DNA of 59,069 bases from NCBI RefSeq assembly GCF_026013475.1, contig NZ_JAPDPH010000014.1, forward strand, positions 1 to 59,069. Reading direction: 5' to 3'. Under the pieces are notes generated by a model. The model had not been told where the DNA came from. It saw only the letters and a program-made list of their open reading frames with translations, and did not search any database. Made by a program: the position numbers and the translations under genes. Below, piece by piece: positions 15,826-27,700 of the stretch; the stretch's first letter is position 1, and every line of letters starts with the position of its first letter. The stretch is from Micromonospora yasonensis. GTDB taxonomy: Bacteria; Actinomycetota; Actinomycetes; Mycobacteriales; Micromonosporaceae.

Positions 15826-17229
15826 TCAGACCAGGTATTGGCAGAGGTCGCGCTTCAGGAACCGGCCGTGCCCTGCCGCGCCGTGGAAGGTGTTGTCGTC
15901 GACGACGACCCGACCGCGGGACAGCACGGTGCTGACCTTCCCGGTGAGCTCCATGCCCTCGTACGCGGAATAGTCCACGTTCATGTGATGGGTGCCGGCG
16001 GAGATGGTCTGGCGAGCCGTCGGGTCGTACACGGTGATGTCCGCGTCCGCGCCCGGGGCGATGACGCCCTTGCGCGGGTAGAGGCCGAACATCCGGGCGG
16101 GCGTGGTGGAGCTGATCTCCACCCAGCGCGGCAGGGTGATCTCGCCGCGCACGACGCCCTGGTAGAGCAGGTCCATCCGGTGCTCGACGCCCGGCATCCC
16201 GTTCGGGATCTTGGAGAAGTCGCCCCGGCCCAGCTCCTTCTGGTCCTTGAAGCAGAAGGGGCAGTGGTCGGTGGACACCAACGACAGGTCGTTGGTGCGC
16301 AGGCCCCGCCACAGTTGGGCCTGGTGCTCCTTCGGGCGCAGCGGGGGAGAGGCGACGTACTTCGCGCCCTCGAAGTCGGGCCGGGCCAGGTCCTCCAGGG
16401 ACAGGAACAGGTACTGCGGGCAGGTTTCGGCGAACACGTTCTGGCCCGTGTCGCGGGCCTGGGTGACCGCGTCGAGGGCGTGCGCGGCGGACAGGTGCAC
16501 GATGTACAGCGGTGAGCCGGTGACCTTCGCGAGGGTGATCGCCCGCGAGGTGGCCTCCCCCTCCAGCTCGGCCGGCCGGGTGAGCCCGTGCTGCACCGGG
16601 TCGACGCGCCCGCTGGCCAGCGCCTCGGCGATGAGCTGGTCGATGGCGATGCCGTTCTCCGCGTGCATCAGGATCATCGACCCGGTGTCCCGGGCCTTCT
16701 GCATGGCCCGCAGGATCTCGCCGTCGGTGGCGTAGAAGACTCCCGGATAGGCCATGAACATCTTGAAGGTGTTCACGCCCGCGTCGATGCACGACTCCAT
16801 TTCCTTCAGGGACGTGTCGTTGACGTCCGACACGATCATGTGGAACCCGTAGTCGACGGCGCAGTTGCCGTCGGCCTTGCCGTGCCACTTGTCCAGCGCC
16901 GACAGCAACGACGTTCCCTTGGCCTGCACCGCGAAGTCGATGATGGTGGTCGTGCCGCCCCAGGCCGCCGCGATCGTTCCGGTTTCGAAGGTGTCCGCCG
17001 AGAACGTGCCACCGAACGGCATCTCCATGTGGGTGTGGCCGTCGATGCCACCCGGCACCACGTACTTTCCGGCGGCGTCGATCACCCGCTCGGCGCCGGA
17101 CGCCCACTGGTGAGCCAGACCGGAATCCGCCGCGGCGAGCGCGGCGATCCGCTCGCCCTCCACGAGTACGTCGGCCGGGTACGCCCCGGTCGCGTTGACC
17201 ACTGTTCCGTTACGGATGACGATGCTCAC
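15826..17229 (-). CDS. hydA: Dihydropyrimidinase / D-hydantoinase
   Basis: 467-residue amidohydrolase that opens 5,6-dihydrouracil/dihydrothymine (or hydantoins) to N-carbamoyl-beta-amino acids. Metal ligands are visible: HTH at residues 65-67, the carboxylated Lys156 in TFKMFMAYPG, His189 in ILMHAENG, YIVHLSAAHA, and the Asp in VSTDHCPF. The GTG at 17229 overlaps the upstream stop as GTGA, so it is coupled to the beta-ureidopropionase gene. Substrate preference between dihydropyrimidines and 5-substituted hydantoins cannot be fixed from sequence, but the beta-alanine genes nearby favour pyrimidines. Confidence 0.93.
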   Translation of the reverse strand: MSIVIRNGTVVNATGAYPADVLVEGERIAALAAADSGLAHQWASGAERVIDAAGKYVVPGGIDGHTHMEMPFGGTFSADTFETGTIAAAWGGTTTIIDFAVQAKGTSLLSALDKWHGKADGNCAVDYGFHMIVSDVNDTSLKEMESCIDAGVNTFKMFMAYPGVFYATDGEILRAMQKARDTGSMILMHAENGIAIDQLIAEALASGRVDPVQHGLTRPAELEGEATSRAITLAKVTGSPLYIVHLSAAHALDAVTQARDTGQNVFAETCPQYLFLSLEDLARPDFEGAKYVASPPLRPKEHQAQLWRGLRTNDLSLVSTDHCPFCFKDQKELGRGDFSKIPNGMPGVEHRMDLLYQGVVRGEITLPRWVEISSTTPARMFGLYPRKGVIAPGADADITVYDPTARQTISAGTHHMNVDYSAYEGMELTGKVSTVLSRGRVVVDDNTFHGAAGHGRFLKRDLCQYLV

Positions 17230-18067
17230 GGCGTCACCAGCGATTCGTAGGTTTCCGGGCGGCGGTCGCGGTAGAACGCCCACAGGTCACGGACCTCGGC
17301 CAGCTTGTCCATGTCGAGGTCGCGGACGACGATCTCCTCCTCGGTGTCCGATGCCGCCTCACCGACCAACTGGCCACGCGGGTCGACGAAGTAGGACTGG
17401 CCGTAGAAGTCGTTGTCGCCCAGCGGCTCCACCCCGACCCTATTGATGGTGCCGACGTAGTACTCGTTGGCCACGGCGGCCGCCGGCTGCTCCAACCGCC
17501 AGAGGTACTCCGACAGGCCCCGGCTGGTGGCGGAGGGGTTGAACACGATCTTCGCGCCGGCCAGCCCCAGTGCCCGCCAGCCCTCCGGGAAGTGCCGCTC
17601 GTAGCAGATGTAGACGCCGATGCGGCCCACGGCGGTGTCGAACACCGGATAGCCGAGGTTCCCGGGCCGGAAGTAGAACTTCTCCCAGAACCCCTTCACC
17701 TGCGGGATGTGGTTCTTGCGATGCTTGCCGAGGTAGGTGCCGTCGGCGTCGATCACCGCCGCGGTGTTGTAGTAGACGCCTGGCTGCTCCTGCTCGTACA
17801 TCGGCACGATCAGGACCACCCCGTGCTGCTCGGCGACCTCCCGCATCAGCGCCGTCGTGGGCCCGTCCGGGATCGCCTCCGTGTACGAGTAGTAGTCCGC
17901 GTCCTGGACCTGGCAGAAGTACGGGCCGTAGAACAGCTCCTGCAGGCAGACGACCTGCGCGCCCTGCGAGGCGGCGCGGCGGATCGCGTCGACCGCGTTC
18001 GCGATCATGGACTCCTTGTCACCGGTCCATTTCTGCTGCACCAGCCCGGCTCGGATGATGTTGCTCA

Positions 18068-18068
<1 letters not shown>
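17226..18068 (-). CDS. Beta-ureidopropionase / N-carbamoyl-amino acid amidohydrolase (nitrilase fold)
   Basis: 280 residues of the carbon-nitrogen hydrolase superfamily. The catalytic triad is present: Glu44 in CLQELFYGPYF, Lys118 in KHRKNHIP, Cys155 in VYICYERHFPEG. It hydrolyses N-carbamoyl-beta-alanine to beta-alanine, CO2 and ammonia. It is shorter than eukaryotic ureidopropionases and resembles bacterial N-carbamoylputrescine/N-carbamoyl amidases, but placement directly between NCS1 permease and dihydropyrimidinase favours the pyrimidine role. AAAGGAG precedes the ATG; the permease stop overlaps it as TGATG. Confidence 0.88.
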
Positions 18069-19621
<1,553 letters not shown>

Positions 19622-19653
19622 CGCTCACCTCACTGTCACGCTGCCGCAACACT

Positions 19654-19665
19654 GGCCGATCGGCC
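19654..19665. promoter_or_regulatory. Palindrome GGCCGATCGGCC upstream of the permease
   Basis: Perfect 12-base palindrome 33 bases upstream of the permease start, in the 181-base gap between pucR-like and permease genes. A candidate operator for the adjacent PucR regulator, but in GC-rich DNA such palindromes also arise by chance. Confidence 0.3.
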
Positions 19666-19802
19666 GAATTGGGTGCCGCGGGCGGGGGCGGATCAGCACG
19701 ATCTTTATCTCGGAATGGTGGGTGTCACGGACCCGCCACGGGCAGTGGCAAAGTGTCCACGCTTGCCATGATCAAGGCACAGTCTGTCCACCCCGGCCCG
19801 GG

Positions 19803-21407
19803 TCACGGGTCGTCGAGTTCGTACACCAGCAGCGCGACGTACAGCGACAGCATCGACTCCGGGTCCTCCAGCGACACCCCGAGCACCTGCGAGATCCGCG
19901 AGAGCTGCTGGTAGTACGCCGTACGCGACAGGTGCGCGGCGGTGGCCGCCGCCGACTTGTTCCCGCCCTGCTCGCAGAAGCAGCGCAACAGTTCCACCAG
20001 CCGGCTGCCCTGGCTGTCATCGCGCGCCAACAGAGGCCCCAGTTCCCGCTGGGCGAACGCCCGCACGCGCTCGTCCTCACGCAGCAGGTGCAGCAGGCCG
20101 CGCAGTCGTACGTCGTCCAACCGGTGGTAGAGCTGGGTGCCGGGGGAGCGGAGCGCGGCACCGGCGACGTGCGCGGCCTCGCCCAGACTGCGCCGTACCT
20201 CGGACACGTGCGACACGGTCGTGCCGACCGCCACCACGACTGCACCGGCGGCCGAGCGGTGCACCTCCCTGGCCAGGCGCCGCAGGACCGCGTCCGGGTC
20301 CGGCTGCGGCGGCAACGACAACAACGCGCGTACGCTGGTGTCGTCCACCACGCCCACCAGCGCCGGCACGCTCACCCGCCGCGCGGCCAGGGCGGTGGCC
20401 TCCGCGAGATCCCGCAACACCTCCTGGGTGGCCAGTGCGGGGGCACGCGGCGCGATGCTCGCCGGCCGGATCGCCACCCCCACCAGTTGCCGCCGCTCCA
20501 GCACCACGCCCAACGCGGCCGCCCGTGCGGCCAGGTCAGGAGGGGGCAGCGCCTGGCCGAGCAGCTGCGCGAGCAGCATCCGGTGCGTCTGCCGCTCCAG
20601 GCTCTCCCGGTCCCGGGCCACGAGCCGGTGCACCGCCAGCGCCGACGCGGCCCGCTCCGCGACCACCACGTGACGGTGCGGGGGAGGGCCCGGCGAGAGC
20701 AGCACCAACCGTCCCCAGTCGGCGCCCTGCGCGCCCACCGTGGTGATCAGCCAACCGGTCTCCTCGTCGTAGGCGGTCCGCTGGGACACCGCCACCGACC
20801 GGGACCGCTGCCCCCAGTCGGTCAGCAACTCGATCGGGTCCTGCCCCGCCGCGTCGTACGCGAGCACGTCGTGCCCGAGCGTCTCCAGCACGACCGGCAG
20901 CCCGGAGATCCTCGCGACCTCACGCAACACCTCGGCCGGCTCCGCGCCGGCGACCGTGAGCGCGGTGAACGTCTCGTGCACCTGCTCAGCGGCCCGCAGC
21001 TCGGCGAGCTGCGCGTCCACGATCAACGCCACGACGGCCTCCGTGACGGACACGAACTGCGTCTCCCGCGCCAGCGTGATCAACGGCAGCCGGTGTCGGT
21101 CCGCCGCCGCCGCGAGCGCCTCCGGCACGTGGTCGCTCCACCGCCGGACCAGCTCCACCACGAGTCCCGCCGCGCCGACCGTGGCCAGGTCCTCCACGTA
21201 CCTCGTCAGGGCCCCCTCGTCGTCCGGCAGCGCGATGCCGGTGGTCAGGACGAGCTCGCCACCGCGCAGCAGCTGGGCGATGTCGGCGACCTCCGCCACG
21301 TGCACCCAGCGGACGGGGCCCTGCATGCCGGCGGACCCGGCGACGACGCGGGGCCGGCCGCGCCGGACCACGGGTAACGCGATGGCTTCGGCGACCGTGG
21401 GGTACAT
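19803..21407 (-). CDS. PucR-family transcriptional regulator of the pyrimidine island
   Basis: 534 residues with the PucR layout: N-terminal PucR domain (TVAEAIALPVVRRGRPRVVA, WVHVAEVADIAQLLRGGELV), a central GGDEF-like region (about 290-400), and the C-terminal PucR HTH (LLRCFCEQGGNKSAAATAAH, SRTAYYQQLSRISQVLGVSL). PucR proteins control purine, pyrimidine, hydantoin or amino-acid catabolic genes. It lies between the permease operon and the divergent aminotransferase/mmsA pair, so it can read both promoters. AGGGGAG precedes the ATG at 21407. Confidence 0.92.
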   Translation of the reverse strand: MYPTVAEAIALPVVRRGRPRVVAGSAGMQGPVRWVHVAEVADIAQLLRGGELVLTTGIALPDDEGALTRYVEDLATVGAAGLVVELVRRWSDHVPEALAAAADRHRLPLITLARETQFVSVTEAVVALIVDAQLAELRAAEQVHETFTALTVAGAEPAEVLREVARISGLPVVLETLGHDVLAYDAAGQDPIELLTDWGQRSRSVAVSQRTAYDEETGWLITTVGAQGADWGRLVLLSPGPPPHRHVVVAERAASALAVHRLVARDRESLERQTHRMLLAQLLGQALPPPDLAARAAALGVVLERRQLVGVAIRPASIAPRAPALATQEVLRDLAEATALAARRVSVPALVGVVDDTSVRALLSLPPQPDPDAVLRRLAREVHRSAAGAVVVAVGTTVSHVSEVRRSLGEAAHVAGAALRSPGTQLYHRLDDVRLRGLLHLLREDERVRAFAQRELGPLLARDDSQGSRLVELLRCFCEQGGNKSAAATAAHLSRTAYYQQLSRISQVLGVSLEDPESMLSLYVALLVYELDDP

Positions 21408-21442
21408 GGCGGCTCCCCTGCGACGGATGCACACAACGTAGT

Positions 21443-21477
21443 GCCACCGATGCCGACCCGTACAGGTTGTCGGTGGC
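21443..21477. promoter_or_regulatory. Inverted repeat GCCACCGA-N19-TCGGTGGC in the divergent gap
   Basis: Exact 8-base arms at 21443-21450 and 21470-21477, with a second nested pair ACAAC (21433-21437) / GTTGT (21466-21470). Located in the 125-base gap between the PucR gene and the aminotransferase, a natural place for a PucR operator. Binding is inferred. Confidence 0.4.
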
Positions 21478-21532
21478 GGCGAACGCCGACGTCTCGCGAC
21501 ACTCGGCTCAGGGACGAGATACGGAGGACGCG

Positions 21533-22822
21533 ATGGCGCATCGGGAGCTGCTGCATCGACACCGGTCCGTGCTGCCGAAATGGCTGGCCCTCTACTACGA
21601 GGAACCGATCGAGATCGCCAGCGCACACGGCCGCCGGGTGACCGACCGCGAGGGCCGCACGTACCTCGACTTCTTCGGCGGCATCCTCACCAACTCGATC
21701 GGCTACGACGTCGCCGAGATCAGCGACGCGGTCCGCGCGCAGGTCGACACCGGCGTGCTGCACTCCTCCACGCTGTACCTGATCGAGTCGCAGGTGGAGC
21801 TCGCCGAGAAGATCGCGCAGCTGTCCGGGATCCCGGACGCCAAGGTGTTCTTCACGAACTCGGGTACGGAGGCCAACGAGACGGCGTTGATGCTCGCCAC
21901 GCAGTACCGCCGCAGTGGGCAGGTGCTCGCGCTGCGCAACTCGTACCACGGCCGCGCGTTCGCCACCGTCGCGATAACCGGCATCCGCGGCTGGTCGGCC
22001 AGCGCGCTCAGCCCCGTCCGGGTGAGCTGGGTGCACGGTGGTTACCGGTACCGCAGCCCGTTCAGGGATCTGCCGGACGCCGACTACGTCAAGGCGTGCG
22101 TCGCCGACCTGCGGGAGGTGATCGAGACCTCGACCGCCGGAGACGTGGCGTGCATGATCGTCGAGCCGATTCAGGGCGTGGGCGGGTTCGCCTCCCCGCC
22201 GGACGGCTTGTTCCGCGAGTTCAAGAAGGTGCTCGACGAGTACGGAATCCTTCTCGTCTCCGACGAGGTCCAGACCGGCTGGGGCCGTACCGGCGAGCAC
22301 TTCTGGGGCATCCAGGCGCACGGCGTGGTGCCGGACGCGATGACCTTCGCCAAGGGACTCGGCAACGGCCTGGCCATCGGTGGGGTGGTGGCCCGTGCGG
22401 AGCTCATGGACAGCCTCCAGGCCAACTCGATCTCCACCTTCGGCGGCAACCCGATCTCGACCGCCGGAGCCCTGGCCACCCTGAACTATCTGCTTGCGCA
22501 CGACCTCCAGGCGAACGCCGCCAAGCTGGGCAACCGCCTGATCCACGGCCTCCGCGAGGTCGCCGCGACGCATCCGCTGATCGGCGACGTACGCGGCAAG
22601 GGCCTGATGGTCGCCCTCGAGACGGTCGGCCCGGCCGGCGAACCCCACCCCACGGCGGCAACCGCGCTGTTGGAGGAGACGCGCAGCCGCGGGCTGCTGG
22701 TCGGCAAGGGCGGCCTGTACGGCAACGTCATCCGGCTGGCGCCGCCGATGACCCTCACCGAGGACGAGGCCGAGGAGGCGCTGGGCATCCTGGCGGAGGC
22801 GATCGGGGCGGTGTCGGCATGA
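21533..22822 (+). CDS. Class III PLP aminotransferase, probable beta-alanine/omega-amino acid type
   Basis: 429 residues. PLP lysine is Lys274 in TFAKGLGNG; VSDEVQTGWGRTG (Asp244) and NSGTEANETALMLA (109-122) are standard class III motifs. It is closest in appearance to alanine-glyoxylate/beta-alanine-pyruvate aminotransferases. Followed with an ATGA overlap by a semialdehyde dehydrogenase, it would convert beta-alanine (or beta-aminoisobutyrate) from the opposite operon to malonate (or methylmalonate) semialdehyde. GGAGG sits seven bases before the chosen ATG; an upstream in-frame ATG at 21467 would overlap the operator region. Confidence 0.9.
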   Translation: MAHRELLHRHRSVLPKWLALYYEEPIEIASAHGRRVTDREGRTYLDFFGGILTNSIGYDVAEISDAVRAQVDTGVLHSSTLYLIESQVELAEKIAQLSGIPDAKVFFTNSGTEANETALMLATQYRRSGQVLALRNSYHGRAFATVAITGIRGWSASALSPVRVSWVHGGYRYRSPFRDLPDADYVKACVADLREVIETSTAGDVACMIVEPIQGVGGFASPPDGLFREFKKVLDEYGILLVSDEVQTGWGRTGEHFWGIQAHGVVPDAMTFAKGLGNGLAIGGVVARAELMDSLQANSISTFGGNPISTAGALATLNYLLAHDLQANAAKLGNRLIHGLREVAATHPLIGDVRGKGLMVALETVGPAGEPHPTAATALLEETRSRGLLVGKGGLYGNVIRLAPPMTLTEDEAEEALGILAEAIGAVSA

Positions 22823-24309
22823 GGATCACCCACTGGATCGGCGGAAAACAATGGACCGGCATCGCGCAGCGCGCGGGTGAGGTGTACGACCCGGCGACCG
22901 GTCAGCTCACCGGCAGGGTCGACTTCGCCAGCGCCTCGGACGTCGACGAGGCGGTCACCGCCGCCCGCGAGGCCTTCTCCCGCTGGCGCCACGCGTCGCT
23001 GGCGCAACGCGCGAACGTGATGTTCGCGTTCCGGGAACTGCTCAACGCCCGCAGGTCCGACCTCGCCGAGATCATCACCGCCGAGCACGGGAAGGTGCTC
23101 TCCGACGCGGCGGGCGAGATCCAGCGGGCGCTGGAGGCGGTGGAGTTCGCGTGTGGCATCCCGCACCTGCTCAAGGGCGGGTTCAGCGAGAACGCCTCCA
23201 CCAAGGTGGACGTCTATTCCATCCGCCAACCCCTCGGCGTCGTCGGGGTGATCTCCCCGTTCAACTTCCCGGCGATGGTGCCGCTGTGGTTCGTGCCCAA
23301 CGCCATCGCCTGCGGCAACACCGTGGTGCTGAAGCCGAGCGAGAAGGACCCGTCCGCCTCGAACTTCCTGGCGGAGCTCTGCGCCGAGGCCGGACTGCCG
23401 GACGGCGTGCTCAACGTCGTACACGGCGACAAGGAGGCGGTCGACCGGCTCCTCGAGCATCGGGACGTCAAGGCGATCTCCTTCGTCGGCTCCACGCCGA
23501 TCGCCCGTTACGTCTACGAGACCGGGACGCGCAACGGCAAGCGGGTGCAGGCCCTCGGCGGCGCGAAGAACCACATGGTCGTACTGCCCGACGCCGACCT
23601 CGACCTGGCCGCCGACGCCGCCGTCTCGGCCGGTTTCGGCTCGGCCGGCGAACGCTGCATGGCGATCTCCGTCGTCGTGGCGGTGGACCCGGTCGGCGAC
23701 GAGCTGGTCAGCAAGATCAGCGACCGGATCGGCGGACTGCACGTCGGTGACGGCCGCCGCCCGGGTTGCGAGATGGGACCACTGGTCACCGGGGCGCACC
23801 GCGACAAGGTGCGGTCGTACCTGGACGCCGGCCGGTCGGCGGGCGCCAAGCTGGTGGTCGACGGACGCGGCCACCCGATCGACGGTGCGGACGCCGGCTT
23901 CTGGCTCGGGCCGACCCTCTTCGACCACGTCGGGACGGACATGTCCATCTACACGGACGAGATCTTCGGCCCGGTGCTCTCGGTGGTGCGGGTGCCCAGC
24001 TATGACGCCGCGGTCGAACTGGTGAACGCCAACCCGTACGGCAACGGCACCGCCATCTTCACCAACGACGGCGGCGCCGCCCGACGGTTCCAGAACGAGA
24101 TCGAGGTCGGCATGGTCGGCGTCAACGTGGCGATCCCGGTTCCGGTCTCGTACTACTCGTTCGGCGGGTGGAAGGACTCCCTGTTCGGTGACTCGCACGC
24201 GTACGGGCCGCACGGAGTGCACTTCTTCACCAGGGCCAAGGTGGTCACCAGCAGGTGGCTCGATCCGTCCCACGGCGGGGTGAATCTCGGCTTCCCACAG
24301 AACACCTGA
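22819..24309 (+). CDS. mmsA: CoA-acylating (methyl)malonate-semialdehyde dehydrogenase
   Basis: 496 residues, aldehyde dehydrogenase superfamily. Catalytic Cys280 lies in GSAGERCMAIS. Where ordinary ALDHs have a general-base glutamate, this protein has Asn251 in ALGGAKNHMVV, the hallmark of CoA-dependent MMSDH. ISPFNFPAMVPLWF and the C-terminal FGGWKDSLFGDSHAYGPHG are also diagnostic. It converts malonate or methylmalonate semialdehyde plus CoA and NAD+ to acetyl-CoA or propionyl-CoA and CO2, closing the reductive pyrimidine route. ATGA overlap with the aminotransferase; a strong terminator follows. Confidence 0.94.
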   Translation: MRITHWIGGKQWTGIAQRAGEVYDPATGQLTGRVDFASASDVDEAVTAAREAFSRWRHASLAQRANVMFAFRELLNARRSDLAEIITAEHGKVLSDAAGEIQRALEAVEFACGIPHLLKGGFSENASTKVDVYSIRQPLGVVGVISPFNFPAMVPLWFVPNAIACGNTVVLKPSEKDPSASNFLAELCAEAGLPDGVLNVVHGDKEAVDRLLEHRDVKAISFVGSTPIARYVYETGTRNGKRVQALGGAKNHMVVLPDADLDLAADAAVSAGFGSAGERCMAISVVVAVDPVGDELVSKISDRIGGLHVGDGRRPGCEMGPLVTGAHRDKVRSYLDAGRSAGAKLVVDGRGHPIDGADAGFWLGPTLFDHVGTDMSIYTDEIFGPVLSVVRVPSYDAAVELVNANPYGNGTAIFTNDGGAARRFQNEIEVGMVGVNVAIPVPVSYYSFGGWKDSLFGDSHAYGPHGVHFFTRAKVVTSRWLDPSHGGVNLGFPQNT

Positions 24310-24352
24310 CCATCCGAACGGCGCCGGTCGGCGGTACGGCACCGCCTTGCGA

Positions 24353-24386
24353 ACGGGGTCCTGGCGCTGAGGCGCCAGGACCCCGT
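24353..24386. terminator. Perfect 15-bp hairpin after mmsA
   Basis: Arms at 24353-24367 and 24372-24386 are exact complements with a 4-base loop (TGAG). It starts 44 bases after the mmsA stop and marks the boundary of the pyrimidine island. Confidence 0.85.
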
Positions 24387-24455
24387 CACGCATTGCCCTC
24401 TTCCGTCACGTGCGACTGCACTTTCCGACGGCGCGAACAAAAGCCGGGTGATCTG

Positions 24456-24470
24456 GAAGGAAACTTCCGC
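24456..24470. repeat. 15-mer GAAGGAAACTTCCGC, copy 2
   Basis: Identical to 4293-4307. Here it sits about 33 bases upstream of a TATAGA hexamer (24503-24508) that may be a -10 element, in the 446-base gap before the ThuA/PQQ gene. The palindromic core and position suggest an operator for sugar-type (LacI/ROK) control. Confidence 0.5.
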
Positions 24471-24755
24471 GCAACAGACTCTTTCTTTGGCGGACATGCA
24501 GATATAGAGTCACGCCGAAGACCGCGAACCGGTAAACCCCCTGCCGAGCGGCATCCCCGGCGACACTGAGGCGCAGCTCGGCGCACCCCACACCACCAGA
24601 GCGACCGATTATCCCCCGAACGCCGTCTGTCCGGCCGTACCGGCCCACGGCGTCGATCACACCGCTCCCGTTCACACGGTTCCCGACCGCACCGTTCCCG
24701 GGCCGTCTCTTCGCGACGGTCCGCCAGTCGGTCATGCCCTTTGCGAGGAGGTTCC
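24471..24755 (+). promoter_or_regulatory. Long leader of the ThuA/PQQ gene
   Basis: Starts with an AT-richer segment holding TATAGAGT at 24503-24510 as likely -10, without a convincing -35. If this is the promoter, the mRNA leader is about 240 bases. The rest of the stretch has no recognised gene or riboswitch; GAGGAGG at 24745-24751 is the ribosome site for the ATG at 24756. Confidence 0.4.
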
Positions 24756-27700
24756 ATGCGCAGACCTCTCGGCCGTCGCCTCACCGCCTTCGCCGGCGTG
24801 CTGGCGCTCGTCGGCGCCACGCTCGCCGGCACGGCGTCCGCGTCCGCCCCCGCGGCCGCGGCACCCGCCCCCGGCAGCGACGGCATCCAGTACCGGGTCC
24901 TGGTCTTCACCAAGTCCACGGGCGGCGACCCGGCGGCGACCACCGCCGGCGTCGAAGCCATCAGAGAACTCGGCGACCAGCTGCGGTTCAGCGTCCAGAC
25001 GACCAACGATGCCCGCAAGTTCGACCTCGCGTACCTGAAGAAGTTCCGCGCGGTCGTCTTCCTCAACACCTCCGGCGACCTGCTCAACGCCGACCAGCAG
25101 GCCGCGTTCGAGTCGTACTACCGGGCGGGCGGCGGTTTCGTCGGCATCGGCTCGGCGATCGAGGCCCAGCCCGGCTGGCAGTTCCTGTCCGATGTGCTCG
25201 GGACCCGCGCCTCCGGCCGGACCGACGTCCAGCCCGGCACCATCAAGGTCGCCGACCGCGTTCATGACGCGTCGAAGAACCTGCCGGAGTACTGGACCCG
25301 CAGCGACGCCTGGTACAACTTCCAGTCCAACGTCCGCGGCAAGAGCCACGTCCTGGCCACCGTCGTCGAGGACACCTTCGCGCAGCAGCCGTGGGGTGGC
25401 ACCGTCACCGGCATCACGGGCGGCACGATGGGCGCCGACCACCCGGTCACCTGGTGCAAGGACTGGCAGGGCGGCCGGTCGTTCTACACGGCGCTCGGCA
25501 ACACCGCCGCCGGCTTCGGCGAGACGAACCTGCGCTCCCACCTGGGCGGCGCGATCAAGTGGGCGGCGGGGCAGGCCGACCAGGTCTACTCCGACTGCGG
25601 CGCGACCGTGCTCGCCAACTACCAGCAGACCGCCGTCGCGCTCCCGCCGAACACCAACGAGCCGATCGGCTTCGACGTCCTGCCCGACAGCCGGGTCATC
25701 CAGACCGACCGCCGCGGCGGCGTTCGCCTGCACGACCCCAAGTCCAACACCACCACCGTGCTGGCCCAGATCCCGGTCTACACGGCCAGCGAGGACGGCC
25801 TGTACGGGCCGGGCATCGACGACAACTTCGCGACCAACCACTGGGTCTACCTCTACTACGCCCCGCCGACCGTCAAGGACGTGAAGCTGTCCACCGGTGA
25901 GATCGTCACGCAGACGACGCCGGCGGCGAACGCCCCGAACACCGGCGACTCGCCGGCGGTGTGGGACCCCTGGGTCGGTTACTTCCAGCTCTCCCGCTTC
26001 AAGTTCGTGGACGCGACGGCGGACACTCCGGCCCACCTCGACGTGGCGTCCGAGCAGGAGATCATGCGCGTGCCGGTCAACCGCGGTGCCTGCTGCCACG
26101 TGGCCGGCGACATCGACTTCGACAAGCACGGCAACCTGTGGCTGGTCACCGGCGACGACACGCCGGCCGGCGGCGGCAACTCCGGCGGCTTCGGCCCGTT
26201 CAACGACCAGCTCACCACGAGCGGGCAGTACAACGCCCCGTTCGTGGACGCCCGGCGCTCCGCGCAGAACACCAACGACCTGCGCGGCAAGATCCTGCGG
26301 ATCACGGTCAAGGGCGGCGACATCGCGTCCGGCGAGGCCAACCACTTCGGCGGGGCGTACACCGTCCCGACGGGCAACCTGTTCCCGGTCGGCGCGGAGA
26401 AGACCCGCCCGGAGATCTACGCGATGGGCTTCCGGAACCCGTTCCGGATCCAGGTCGACGAGAACGACGTCGCCTACATCACCGACTACTCACCCGACTC
26501 GCAGACGCCGCAGAACTTCCGCGGCCCGGCGGGCACCGGCCGGTTGGAGATCGTCCGCAAGCCGGCGAACTACGGGTGGCCGCTGTGCTACAAGACCGAC
26601 CTGCCCTACTACCGGTGGGACTTCAACACCTCCACCCCACTCGACAACCCGGCCCAGACGTTCGAGTGTGACAACCCGACCCGCGGACCGCAGAACAACT
26701 CGCGCTGGAACCTCAACGGCGGACCCAGCGTCGAGCCGGGGCTCGAATACGGCCCGCCGATCACCAACCCGGACATCTGGTACTCGTACACGCCGGAGAA
26801 CCGGGCCACCAACCCGATCGGTACGCCGTGCCTGGCGTACTACAACGGCTCGGGCGCCACGACCTGCCCGCGGCTGTTCCCGGAGCTGGGCACCGGCGGC
26901 GTGGGCCCGCAGGGCTCGGCGAAGTACCACTTCGACCCGAACAACGCGGACCCGACGAAGCTGCCGCCGTACTACGACAACGCGGTCTTCTTCGGCGAGT
27001 TCACCCGGGACACGCTGCGCGAGGTCCGGCTCGACTCGCAGAACCGGATCTTCAAGATCAACGACCTGCTGGACTGCGCCGGCCTCAACGCGCGGCGGGT
27101 GCCGGACACCAACAAACCGTTCGAGTGCGACAACCCGATGGACATGCAGTTCGACGGGAAGGGACACTTCTACCTCCTCGGCTACGGCGACGGCTTCTTC
27201 AACGTCAACAACGACGCCGGCCTGTACCGGTGGGACTACGTCAAGGGCCAGCGCGCGCCGATCCCGGTGCTCGCCGCGTCACCGACCAACGGGTCCGCGC
27301 CGCTGACCGTGCAGTTCTCCAGCGCCGGCTCGCGCGACCCCGACCCGAGTGACTCGATCCGGTTCGAGTGGGACTTCACCGGCGACGGCGTCGTCGACTC
27401 CACCGACCCCGACCCGCAGTTCACCTACACCACTGCCGGCCAGTACACGGCGCGGCTGACCGTGCTGGACTCCAGCGGCAAGTCCGCGTCCGCGAACACC
27501 ACCATCACGGTGGGCAACACCGCCCCCAAGGTGACCATCAACACCCCGGTGGAGGGCGGCACGTACGCCTTCGGCGACAGCATCCCGTTCTCGGTGACGG
27601 TCACCGACCCGGAGGACGGCACGATCGACTGCAGCCGCGTCGAGGTGACGTTCGTGCTCGGCCACGACACCCACGGGCACGCCGAGCAGACCGTCAACGG

